Source of the DNA: Pseudaeromonas paramecii
GTDB taxonomy: Bacteria; Pseudomonadota; Gammaproteobacteria; Enterobacterales; Aeromonadaceae
Length of the DNA: 64,000 nt
Assembly: GCF_039540575.1 (NCBI RefSeq)
Contig: NZ_BAABFC010000001.1
Span: forward strand, 434,001-498,000
Direction: 5' to 3'
Positions 24,383-32,748 of the stretch are shown here, one piece after another. The stretch's first letter is position 1. The number at the start of each line of letters is the position of its first letter. The position numbers and the translations under genes were made by a program. Below the pieces are notes generated by a model that saw only the letters and a program-made list of their open reading frames with translations, searched no databases and had not been told where the DNA came from.

Positions 24383-26581
24383 TTAGCGCTTCACATCGAA
24401 GCGATCGGCGTCCATCACCTTGCACCAGGCCTTGACGAAGTCCTGGACGAACTTCTGTTTGGCATCGTCCTGGGCATACAGCTCGGCATAGGCCCGCAGC
24501 ACAGAGTTAGAACCAAACACCAGATCCACCCGGGTGGCGGTCCACTTCACCGCGCCGCTGGCACGATCACAGATCTGGTAGAGGTTCTCCCCGGCAGGCA
24601 GCCAGCGATAGGCCATGTCGGTCAGGTTGACGAAGAAGTCATTGGACAGCACGCCAACCCTGTCGGTGAAGACCCCGTGGGCCGCCCCGCCGTGGTTGGT
24701 GCCCAGCACCCGCATGCCGCCGATGAGTACCGTCATCTCGGGGGCGGTCAAGCCTAGGAGCTGGCTGCGATCCAGCAGCATCTCTTCTGGCGTCACCCCA
24801 TAGGCCTGCTTCTGCCAGTTGCGGAAACCATCATGCAGCGGCTCCAGCACGGCGAAGGAGTCCACGTCGGTCTGGGCCTGGCTGGCATCGCCCCGGCCCG
24901 GCGTGAAGGGCACCAGAACCTCGACACCGGCGGCCTTGGCGGCCTGCTCCACGGCGGCACAGCCCCCCAGCACGATGAGATCCGCCAGGCTAACCGGTAC
25001 GCTTTGTTCGGCCTGGATGGCGCTGAGCACATCCAGCACCTTCTGCAGACGCGCCGGCTCATTGCCAGCCCAGTCCTTTTGCGGGGCCAGCCGGATGCGC
25101 GCCCCGTTGGCGCCACCACGGTAATCCGAGCCACGGAAGGTCCGGGCGCTGTCCCAGGCGGTGGCCACCAGCTCACCCACCGACAGGCCGGAGGCGAGGA
25201 TCTTGGTCTTGAGGGCGGCGATCTGGCCCGCATCCAGCTGAGCATTGCCGGCCGGAATGGGGTCCTGCCAGATCAGATCTTCGGCCGGCACTTCCGCGCC
25301 CAGGTAACGGCTCTTGGGTCCCATGTCCCTGTGGGTCAGCTTGAACCAGGCCCGGGCGAAGGCCTCGGCGAAGGCCGCCGGATCCTGGTGGAAGCGGCGG
25401 GAGATGGGCTCATAGATGGGATCGAAGCGCAAGGAGAGATCCGCCGTGGTCATCATGGGCGGGTACTTCTTGGCCGGATCATGGGCATCGGGGATCAGGT
25501 GCTCGGGCTTCACATTCACCGGCGTCCACTGATGAGCCCCCGACGGGCTCTTGGTCAGCTGCCACTCGTAACCGAACAGCATGTCAAAGTAGCCGTTGTC
25601 CCACTGGGTGGGGTTGGGCTTCCAGGCCCCTTCGATGCCACTGGAGGTGGTGTGCACGCCAAGGCCGGAACCCAGGCGGTTGTGCCAGCCCAGCCCCTGC
25701 TCCTCGATGCCGGCCGCTTCCGGCTCCGCCCCCACCAGGGTCGGATCGCCGGCGCCGTGGGCCTTGCCGAAGGTGTGGCCGCCGGCCACCAGAGCCACGG
25801 TTTCCTCGTCGTTCATCGCCATGCGGGCAAAGGTTTCCCGCACGTCCCGGCCCGAGGCCACCGGATCCGGATTGCCATCCGGCCCCTCGGGGTTCACATA
25901 GATGAGGCCCATCTGCACCGCCGCCAGCGGGTTCTCCAACTGGCGCTCACCCGAGTAACGGCTACCGGGCTTGTCGCTGGTAGCCAGCCACTCGCGCTCC
26001 GAGCCCCAGTAGATGTCCTTCTCCGGATGCCAGATATCCTCGCGGCCCCCGGCAAAGCCGAAGGTCTTGAAGCCCATGGACTCCAGCGCCACGTTGCCCG
26101 CCAGTATCATGAGATCCGCCCAGGAGAGCTGGTTGCCATACTTGCGCTTGATGGGCCACAGCAGACGGCGCGCCTTGTCCAGGTTGACGTTGTCCGGCCA
26201 ACTGTTGAGAGGTGCAAAGCGCTGGCTGCCGGTGCCGCCACCGCCGCGACCATCGGCGGTTCTGTAGGTACCGGCACTGTGCCAGGCCATGCGGATCATC
26301 AGGCCGCCATAGTGACCCCAGTCCGCCGGCCACCAGGCCTGGCTGTCGGTCATCAGCTGCTGCAGATCGGCTTTCACCGCCGCCAGGTCCAGCTGGGCAA
26401 AGGCGTCGGCGTAGTTGAAATCCTCCCCCAGCGGATCTGTCTTGCGGTCGTGCTGGTGCAATATGTCCAGGTTCAGGGCCTTGGGCCACCAGTCATGGTT
26501 GCTGGTGCTGGTGCCGGTCTGGGTCAGGGCACCGTGCATGAAGGGACATTTACCGGCGGGGCGGTTGTCGGGGCTGCTCAT
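24383..26581 (-). CDS. katG: catalase-peroxidase KatG
   Basis: This bifunctional haem enzyme removes hydrogen peroxide as catalase and broad peroxidase. The distal active site R97-W100-H101 is in MIRMAWHSAGTYR, W100 being part of the Trp-Tyr-Met adduct. The proximal haem ligand is in VALVAGGHTFGKAHGA. The usual inactive C-terminal duplicate domain is present, giving 732 residues, a normal length. There is no signal peptide, so it is cytoplasmic. AAGGAGA lies seven bases before the ATG. It borders the phosphorothioation island; the 239 bp between them show no tRNA or recognisable attachment repeat. Confidence 0.97.
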   Translation of the reverse strand: MSSPDNRPAGKCPFMHGALTQTGTSTSNHDWWPKALNLDILHQHDRKTDPLGEDFNYADAFAQLDLAAVKADLQQLMTDSQAWWPADWGHYGGLMIRMAWHSAGTYRTADGRGGGGTGSQRFAPLNSWPDNVNLDKARRLLWPIKRKYGNQLSWADLMILAGNVALESMGFKTFGFAGGREDIWHPEKDIYWGSEREWLATSDKPGSRYSGERQLENPLAAVQMGLIYVNPEGPDGNPDPVASGRDVRETFARMAMNDEETVALVAGGHTFGKAHGAGDPTLVGAEPEAAGIEEQGLGWHNRLGSGLGVHTTSSGIEGAWKPNPTQWDNGYFDMLFGYEWQLTKSPSGAHQWTPVNVKPEHLIPDAHDPAKKYPPMMTTADLSLRFDPIYEPISRRFHQDPAAFAEAFARAWFKLTHRDMGPKSRYLGAEVPAEDLIWQDPIPAGNAQLDAGQIAALKTKILASGLSVGELVATAWDSARTFRGSDYRGGANGARIRLAPQKDWAGNEPARLQKVLDVLSAIQAEQSVPVSLADLIVLGGCAAVEQAAKAAGVEVLVPFTPGRGDASQAQTDVDSFAVLEPLHDGFRNWQKQAYGVTPEEMLLDRSQLLGLTAPEMTVLIGGMRVLGTNHGGAAHGVFTDRVGVLSNDFFVNLTDMAYRWLPAGENLYQICDRASGAVKWTATRVDLVFGSNSVLRAYAELYAQDDAKQKFVQDFVKAWCKVMDADRFDVKR

Positions 26582-26820
26582 CGAGTCGTCTCCTTGGGTG
26601 AGAGTGGGCGAACATCACTGCGGGGTGAGAGGATCGCCGTGAACCGATCCACACATGAACCATAGTGTTTCCCCCATAGTTGGCAACTTGATGACCTTTT
26701 GCCAGTCGATTAAAAAGATTCAAATAATCGGATATTCAGATTGTATGACGCCAGCACATCCCAGGCAGGCGACCTGTGGCATAGTGCCCCCGTCTGCCAT
26801 GTGCCCAAGGTGCCAACCCC

Positions 26821-27300
26821 ATGCCCCTGACCAGCCTCACCACACTGATCTCCGGTGGCCAAACCGGTGTCGACCGCGCCGCCCTGGACTTTGCCCGGCG
26901 CCAGGGGCTGGCGCACGGAGGCTGGTGCCCCAAGGGGCGCCTGGCGGCAGATGGGCCGCTGCCGGACGACTACCGGCTGCAGGAGACCGACTCCCCCGGC
27001 TATCGCCAGCGCACCAAGGCCAACGTGCGCGACAGCGACGCCACCCTGATCCTCATCCGGGGAGAGCTGTCCGGCGGCAGCCGTCTCACCCAGGAATTCA
27101 TCCGCAAACTGGGCAAACCTGGCTTTATTTGGCAGTTGGACGACCCCTACCCGCCCCAGCACACCGCCCTCCTTTGCTGGTTGAGCCAGCACCCCATCCG
27201 AGTGCTCAATCTCGCCGGCCCCAGCGAGGCCCGCAGCCCCGGCATCTACCAAACCAGCCTGGCGCTGTTGCAGCGCCTGTGGGATGAGCAAGTCACATGA
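26821..27300 (+). CDS. putative molybdenum carrier / YpsA-type SLOG protein
   Basis: The 159-residue protein starts with LISGGQTGVDRAALDFA, the signature of the cpYpsA/putative molybdenum-cofactor carrier family. The family core HGGWCPKGRLAADGPLPDDY and TKANVRDSDATLIL follow. This fold belongs to the SLOG superfamily, which is related to lysine decarboxylase-like and DprA-like Rossmann proteins and is often proposed to bind nucleotide-derived ligands in bacterial conflict systems. No molybdenum enzyme is encoded nearby, so a ligand-sensing or nucleotide-processing role in the island is at least as likely as cofactor transport. The gene overlaps the next by ATGA and leads the three-gene operon ending in the phosphorothioation-associated methyltransferase. 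Confidence 0.75.
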   Translation: MPLTSLTTLISGGQTGVDRAALDFARRQGLAHGGWCPKGRLAADGPLPDDYRLQETDSPGYRQRTKANVRDSDATLILIRGELSGGSRLTQEFIRKLGKPGFIWQLDDPYPPQHTALLCWLSQHPIRVLNLAGPSEARSPGIYQTSLALLQRLWDEQVT

Positions 27301-27863
27301 ATACGACACAACTCGACCAGGCATGCAGCCAATACTTGCACTTCAGGGAGCTATTCCACTGCGGCGAGACCTGGCAGCAAACACGCTGCGACAATACGCC
27401 ACAGCAACCGGCCAGTTGGGAGGCCTATGCCACATTGGCCCAAGGGTTACTGGATCCACTCTGGGAGCAGTTCGGCCGGCCTGAGCTGACATTCGGTTTC
27501 TGTGGCGCGCGACTGCGGCAACTGATCTTGGCCAACACCTCCCCCCGTATCGCCCCTAAGCTGGATCAACACGCCGCGCATGAGCTGACCCGTCAGGGCC
27601 AGCTCGTCTGCCCCCGAGGTGGTGCCGCCATAGATTTTTATTATCCCGGGCAAAACAGTCATCGCATTGCGCAGTGGCTAGCTCAGCATCTGCCCTTTGA
27701 TCGACTCTATCTCTACGGCCCACAAAGACCGTTGCACCTGAGCTTTTCTTCCAGCCCCGCAGGCCAGCTGATTTTGCTGACAGAGCATCAGGGGCGCCGC
27801 ATTCCCCGTCGGCTAACGAGATCCCAACTAGATGCCATGGCCAGCCAGGAGCCACTATGTTGA
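27297..27863 (+). CDS. hypothetical protein with peptidase M15-like fold features
   Basis: I do not recognise this 188-residue protein with certainty. Its central part resembles M15-type metallopeptidases: an aromatic-glycine strand ELTFGFCGARLRQLI, then DQHAAHE (H92 or H95), GGAAIDFYYP (D113) and PLHLSFS (H147). This order fits the zinc triad H...D...H of that fold, although an insertion separates the first histidine from GAAID. There is no signal peptide, unlike cell-wall M15 enzymes. It overlaps both neighbours (ATGA upstream, 7 bp downstream), so it is translationally coupled to the YpsA-like protein and the methyltransferase and probably acts with them. Function is not assigned. Confidence 0.6.
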   Translation: MNTTQLDQACSQYLHFRELFHCGETWQQTRCDNTPQQPASWEAYATLAQGLLDPLWEQFGRPELTFGFCGARLRQLILANTSPRIAPKLDQHAAHELTRQGQLVCPRGGAAIDFYYPGQNSHRIAQWLAQHLPFDRLYLYGPQRPLHLSFSSSPAGQLILLTEHQGRRIPRRLTRSQLDAMASQEPLC

Positions 27864-29881
27864 CGGCCGCAGAGTTCGCCCAGCGGGTGGCCACCCTGCC
27901 CTTTGGTAAGCGGCTACCGGAGGCCATCTACTTGCACCGTGAGACCTTGTCCCGGACAGATCCCGGATTATCCCGGTTTGTTGAGGCCGTCGGTCAGGCC
28001 CTCAAAGTGGCACCCGATGAGTGGAATCTAGTAAAGCTAGGCCGCGAGCAATTCCGCCTCTCTTTGCTCCACTATCCTGACTTTTTTTCAGACGCCTATC
28101 CGACATTGCGGCAGAGCGTCACCGTGGATCTGAGCCGACTGCAGCACCGCGTGGTTATATATGACGCGCAAGACAATCCGCCAATACTCCACCGCAAAGA
28201 ACAGATGTTGTGGCCGGAGCATCCCAGCGTGCCAGATTTTTATCTTATCACTCAGGAAGGCGAGGCCGCCGGCCTCTATGCAGAACCGCGCAAGATTGGG
28301 TTTAAACAAAGCTGGGAGCGACTAATTGCCCAACACGGCTATGCCCTAGTGGATGGCCGGCTGTTTCGTCAGTCCATGCTGCCTCAAACCGATACCGCCA
28401 CCACCATAGATCGCCATAAGACGGCCCTGGTGCGCTACCAGCTCTCCGCCCCCATGAAGCTGCTGGCTAAACACGGCTATCTAAATGGTGAATTCTCAGT
28501 GTTCGATTACGGTTGTGGCCGGGGTGATGATCTGCGGGAATTGCAGGCTCACGGTATCGATGCCTTAGGTTGGGACCCCAACTTTCGCCCCGAGGCCGGC
28601 AAGCATGCCTCGGCACTCGTCAACCTGGGGTACGTCATCAATGTCATAGAGGATCCCATAGAACGGGTGGAAGCCCTACTAGGGGCCTGGGCACTATGTC
28701 AGACGCTGTTAGTCGTGTCGGCCATGCTGGCCAGCGACGACTTTATTGCTCAGTTCAAGCCCTATGGCGACGGCATCATCACCTCCCGCAACACCTTTCA
28801 GAAGTACTACAACCAGAGCGAGCTAAGGGGCTTCTTGGAGCGCACTCTGGATGAAGTCCCCATCGCCGTCGCCCCCGGCATCTTCTACCTCTTCAAGGAC
28901 AAACAAGCGGAGCAAGCCTTTTTAAGCGGTCGGCTACGCCGGCAGCACGGCTGGCACCAATTAACGCAGCCCAACCAGCATAAATTGAGCAAGTTACAAC
29001 AGGCTCAGCAACAAACCCCCGAGTTATTTGAAGCCTTCTGGCAACGCTGTCTTGATCTTGGCCGGCTCCCCATTGAAGAGGAGTTCCCCGATTATCCTCG
29101 GCTCAAAGAATTAGCCGGCAGCCCGGCTCGGGTACTGCATCTGTTGGAACGACAAGAAGGCACAGACTGGCTTGAGCAAGCCAGACAAGCACGCAGCGAA
29201 GATCTATCCGTCTACTTGGCACTGACCTTGTTTGACAAGCGGCGGCCATACCGTCAACTCACCGAAGCGCTAAAGCGCGACATCAAGGCCTTCTTCGGCG
29301 ATTACCCTAGCGCCATGGCCCACGCCCGCGAGCTGTTGTTTGCCATCGCCTCACCAGAGCAAATCGAGGACGCCTGCCACAGTGCCCACGAACAACTCCC
29401 CGCCTCGCTTTACTATCCGGGGCACTCACTGCTACTGCACAAGCAGTACCTGTCGCAGCTACCGCCCTTGCTACGGGTCTATGTCGGCGCCGCCTGTCAG
29501 CTGTATGGTGAACTGGATGAGATAGAGGTCATCAAGGTGCATAGCCAATCCGGCAAGGTCAGCCTGTTGGGCTATGACGACTTTACTCAGCCCATCCCCT
29601 ATCTGGTGGAGCGCATCAAGATCCGCATGGCCGAGCAGGAGGTGGACTTCTTCGACTATGTCGATGCACCCCGCCGCCCGCCGCTACTGAATAAAAGCTA
29701 TCTGCTGCCCACGGATCACCCGGACTTTGCCAAGCAGCGCGCGCTTGAGCAGCACCTGGGCAAGCTGTTCGGACTAGACCTGCAACAGGATCTGAATCTA
29801 AGCCGAGGGGAGTTTGAGGCAGTGCTAAGTCGAGAGGGAAAAATGATAAAGTGCTTCCGAATACACGTAACCAACAAGTAG
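27857..29881 (+). CDS. DNA phosphorothioation-associated putative methyltransferase
   Basis: This 674-residue protein belongs to the family repeatedly found beside dnd clusters. A family-specific N-terminal region (about 1-200) includes TTIDRHKTALVRYQLSAPMKLL. It precedes a Rossmann methyltransferase core whose SAM loop is VFDYGCGRGDDLRELQ at about residue 215, followed by IDALGWDPNF. The long C-terminal half is specific to the family. GGAG lies six bases before the ATG at 27857. It ends 147 bp before dndB. The substrate is unproven; the standing idea is that it marks DNA in connection with phosphorothioate systems. Confidence 0.85.
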   Translation: MLTAAEFAQRVATLPFGKRLPEAIYLHRETLSRTDPGLSRFVEAVGQALKVAPDEWNLVKLGREQFRLSLLHYPDFFSDAYPTLRQSVTVDLSRLQHRVVIYDAQDNPPILHRKEQMLWPEHPSVPDFYLITQEGEAAGLYAEPRKIGFKQSWERLIAQHGYALVDGRLFRQSMLPQTDTATTIDRHKTALVRYQLSAPMKLLAKHGYLNGEFSVFDYGCGRGDDLRELQAHGIDALGWDPNFRPEAGKHASALVNLGYVINVIEDPIERVEALLGAWALCQTLLVVSAMLASDDFIAQFKPYGDGIITSRNTFQKYYNQSELRGFLERTLDEVPIAVAPGIFYLFKDKQAEQAFLSGRLRRQHGWHQLTQPNQHKLSKLQQAQQQTPELFEAFWQRCLDLGRLPIEEEFPDYPRLKELAGSPARVLHLLERQEGTDWLEQARQARSEDLSVYLALTLFDKRRPYRQLTEALKRDIKAFFGDYPSAMAHARELLFAIASPEQIEDACHSAHEQLPASLYYPGHSLLLHKQYLSQLPPLLRVYVGAACQLYGELDEIEVIKVHSQSGKVSLLGYDDFTQPIPYLVERIKIRMAEQEVDFFDYVDAPRRPPLLNKSYLLPTDHPDFAKQRALEQHLGKLFGLDLQQDLNLSRGEFEAVLSREGKMIKCFRIHVTNK

Positions 29882-29968
29882 AATTTCCGGTTAAAGATAA
29901 CGCAGAGCTCGTTTATACACCATATTCCACACTTTTATAACGTCATTATTATTATGAAAAACAAATCT

Positions 29969-30005
29969 TACGTACATTTTAACGCAGTGCGTCATATTTA
30001 ACGCA
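29969..30005 (+). promoter_or_regulatory. two tandem inverted-repeat sites before dndB, likely DndB operators
   Basis: Site 1 (29969-29986) is TACG-N10-CGCA and site 2 (29988-30005) is TGCG-N10-CGCA, separated by one base. Both share TTTAACGCA on the right side. The second ends 23 bp before the dndB ATG. A TACG-N10-CGTA operator bound by the DndB repressor was reported for the Salmonella dnd operon, as I recall, and these are close variants. A lone TAACGCA half-site also occurs at 29898-29904. Confidence 0.55.
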
Positions 30006-30028
30006 GGTTGGCGAGTAGGAGACACATC

Positions 30029-31114
30029 ATGAGTCACTTTGATTCCGACTACTGTTACTCTTTTCCTGCAGTCAGGGGCATTCAGGCCGGCAGGCCCTTC
30101 TACATTGCTACCTGCCCAATGCGGATCATCCCGAAGATTTTCAGTTTTGATGAGAGTGAAGTACCGCCAGAGCTGCGCGCTCAGCGCACCTTGAACAAGT
30201 CGCGCATTCCGGAAATGGTGCGTTACCTGCTGGAAAACCCTAAGGACTACGTCTTTTCTGCGCTCACGGCCTCTATTGCCGTCGATGTCGAGTTTGAAGA
30301 GCATCCCGGCTCGAACAATTTGGGCACCCTGCGTGTGCCTATGGATGCCCAGATCCTGATCAACGACGGTCAGCACAGACGCAAGGCGATCGAAGAGGCC
30401 ATTGCCGAACGCCCCGAACTGGGCCAGGACAATATCCCGGTACTGTTCTTCGTTGACGAAGGCTTGCACCGCAGTCAGCAGATGTTTGCCGACCTGAACA
30501 AGTACGCGGTCAAGCCCAGCCCATCCTTGGCGACACTCTATGATCACCGCGATCAGGCTTCCGATCTGGCCCGTCTGCTGGCCACCACGATCGAGCCCTT
30601 TGTCGGCCTGACCGAGATGGAGAAATCCAGCATCTCTGCCCTCTCCAGCAAGCTGTTCACATTAAGCAGCATTAAGCAGGCGACGCGCGCCTTGTTAGGA
30701 AAGGGCTCCAAAGAAGGCTGCAGCGAAGAGGAAGCCGCCATCGCCCGCGATTACTGGCTAGCCGTCTATGCCCAGATGCCCGACTGGCAGATGGCCTGTC
30801 GCAAAGAGGTCTCCCCTGCTCAGCTGCGGCAGGACTATGTTCATGCCCACGGTGTCGGCCTACATGCGCTCGGCCTGTTGGGTCGCAGCCTGATCAGTGA
30901 GCACCCCGAGAGTTGGAAACAAGATCTGACCCTTCTCAGAACCATCGACTGGCGCAAGACCAATCCAGAATGGCTGCGTCGGACCATGTTGCATGGCAAG
31001 TTGAGCAAGTCTATCTCTGCGATTCAACTGACCTGCAATGCATTGAAAATTGCCCTGAACCTTTCCCTCACTCCTGAGGAAAAGGTGCTCGAAGAACAGG
31101 TTGTACAGCAATGA
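30029..31114 (+). CDS. dndB: DNA phosphorothioation regulator DndB
   Basis: This DGQHR-family protein of the phosphorothioate modification operon has 361 residues. The defining motif DGQHRRKAIEEA begins at residue 113. In characterised systems DndB represses dnd transcription and affects which consensus sites become modified. The start is set at the ATG at 30029 because AGGAG lies seven bases upstream; the frame extends to a TTG at 30008. Its TGA overlaps the dndC ATG. It leads dndBCDE without a dndA in the operon. Confidence 0.93.
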   Translation: MSHFDSDYCYSFPAVRGIQAGRPFYIATCPMRIIPKIFSFDESEVPPELRAQRTLNKSRIPEMVRYLLENPKDYVFSALTASIAVDVEFEEHPGSNNLGTLRVPMDAQILINDGQHRRKAIEEAIAERPELGQDNIPVLFFVDEGLHRSQQMFADLNKYAVKPSPSLATLYDHRDQASDLARLLATTIEPFVGLTEMEKSSISALSSKLFTLSSIKQATRALLGKGSKEGCSEEEAAIARDYWLAVYAQMPDWQMACRKEVSPAQLRQDYVHAHGVGLHALGLLGRSLISEHPESWKQDLTLLRTIDWRKTNPEWLRRTMLHGKLSKSISAIQLTCNALKIALNLSLTPEEKVLEEQVVQQ

Positions 31115-32748
31115 GCACCTTGCAAATGGCCCATGATTTGGGCGACTACGAAGACTTTATCAATCTTGAACAATTCGCCGGTCACCCACTGGCACATTAT
31201 GTCGCCGAGGTGCAACGCATCTACTGCGCCGACAAACGCCCCTGGGTCATCGGTTACAGCGGTGGTAAAGACTCCTCCGCCGTCATCACGCTGGTGTATC
31301 TGGCGCTGTTGGGTCTGACACCGAAGCTGCGTAGCAAGCCGATTTTCGTCGTCTCATCCGATACCCTGGTCGAAACCCCCGTGGTGGTCGATCTGATCAT
31401 TCGTACCATGAAGCAGATTGAGCGTGGTGCTCAGCGCGACAAGCTGCCCATCACGGTTCACCCTGTGGTCCCCAAAACCAGCGAGACCTTTTGGGTCAAC
31501 TTGCTGGGTAAAGGCTATCCGGCGCCAACCCGCAACTTCCGCTGGTGTACCGAGCGGATGAAGATCAATCCCGTCAGCGATTTCATCAAGGATAAGGTCA
31601 GCCAATTCGAGGAAGTGATTGTGGTGTTGGGCTCGCGCAGTAGCGAGAGCGCCTCCCGGGCCCAGGTTATCGCCAAGCACAAGATCGATGGCACTCGTCT
31701 GGCTCGCCACACCACATTGGCCAATGCCTTTATTTACACGCCCATCGATACCTGGGATGTGGAGGATGTGTGGAAGCTGCTACGCGGCGCCTTCCGCTAT
31801 GCGGAAGAGGACGAGATCGAGGAGTGGGAAAACCCATGGGGCGGCAATAACCGTCCGCTGTGGACCTTGTATATGGACTCGTCCGGTCAGGGGGAATGCC
31901 CGCTGGTGATCGACGACAGCACCCCTTCCTGCGGCAACTCCCGTTTTGGCTGCTGGACCTGCACCGTCGTCACCAAAGACAGAGCCATGGAAAGTCTGAT
32001 CCAGAACGGCGAAGACTGGATGCTGCCGCTGTTGCAATTCCGCGACCAACTGGCCAGGACCACAGATCCTGAGCAGAAGGATATCTACCGTAACTACAAG
32101 CGGCGTACAGGCAAGGTCAGCTACCAGTACGCCAAGGATGGTGAAGATATTGCCGCCGAGCGCAAGCACGTTCCCGGCCCCTACTGGCTTAAATACCGTC
32201 AGCTATGGCTGCAGGAGCTGCTGCAGCTAGAAAAAAATCTGAACGCCCAAGGCCACACCATCACCCTGATCACCGAGCCCGAGCTACATGCCATCCGCCA
32301 GCATTGGCTCAAAGATCCTAACGAGCCAGACTGGAACGACAGCCTGCCGCGGCTCTACCGCGAGGTGTATGGCCGCGATCTGGCGTGGGTCGTCGATGAT
32401 CAGTCGCGGTTCGATGCCAGTGATGCCGAGCTGCTGGACCAGTTGGCCCAGCACCACGATGTCGAACCCGAGATGGTCAAAAAGCTGATTGAACTGGAGA
32501 TCTCCTTAGAAGGACTCAGCAAACGCCAAGGGGTCTTCGACAAGATCGGCAGCATTCTCAAGCAGGATTGGGGATCGCTAGAGGCGATACAGCTCAAGCA
32601 GTCTGCCCTGCAAAAACGCAATGAACGGGATATGCATGAGGAAGCCATTGATAAGATAGAAGCGCAGATCCGGGATGTTCAGACGTTGCTGGCCCATGCG
32701 GATCAGATCAGCGGCCTGCTAAGCGAGGTAACCACAGATGATCATTAA
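31111..32748 (+). CDS. dndC: DNA phosphorothioation protein DndC
   Basis: This 545-residue PAPS-reductase-like ATP pyrophosphatase carries an iron-sulfur cluster and is thought to activate and hand over sulfur for replacement of a non-bridging phosphate oxygen in DNA. The P-loop-like PP motif is IGYSGGKDSSAVI (SGGKDSS at residues 50-56). Cysteines of the cluster are visible in FRWCTERMKINP and in STPSCGNSRFGCWTCTVV. A C-terminal helical tail (from about 460) may mediate complex assembly. Start overlaps dndB (ATGA); the end overlaps dndD by 11 bp. Confidence 0.95.
   Translation: MSTLQMAHDLGDYEDFINLEQFAGHPLAHYVAEVQRIYCADKRPWVIGYSGGKDSSAVITLVYLALLGLTPKLRSKPIFVVSSDTLVETPVVVDLIIRTMKQIERGAQRDKLPITVHPVVPKTSETFWVNLLGKGYPAPTRNFRWCTERMKINPVSDFIKDKVSQFEEVIVVLGSRSSESASRAQVIAKHKIDGTRLARHTTLANAFIYTPIDTWDVEDVWKLLRGAFRYAEEDEIEEWENPWGGNNRPLWTLYMDSSGQGECPLVIDDSTPSCGNSRFGCWTCTVVTKDRAMESLIQNGEDWMLPLLQFRDQLARTTDPEQKDIYRNYKRRTGKVSYQYAKDGEDIAAERKHVPGPYWLKYRQLWLQELLQLEKNLNAQGHTITLITEPELHAIRQHWLKDPNEPDWNDSLPRLYREVYGRDLAWVVDDQSRFDASDAELLDQLAQHHDVEPEMVKKLIELEISLEGLSKRQGVFDKIGSILKQDWGSLEAIQLKQSALQKRNERDMHEEAIDKIEAQIRDVQTLLAHADQISGLLSEVTTDDH

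Noticed and set aside
24833..26665. 610-codon plus-strand frame
   Set aside because: It is antisense to katG and contains no family motif.
26582..26820. Left attachment site of the phosphorothioation island
   Set aside because: No repeat of the tRNA-Leu(UAG) 3' end or other long direct repeat could be found in this gap.
29899..30005. TAACGCA repeats as a CRISPR-like or iteron array
   Set aside because: Only three short copies with irregular spacing; two belong to inverted repeats that fit an operator better.
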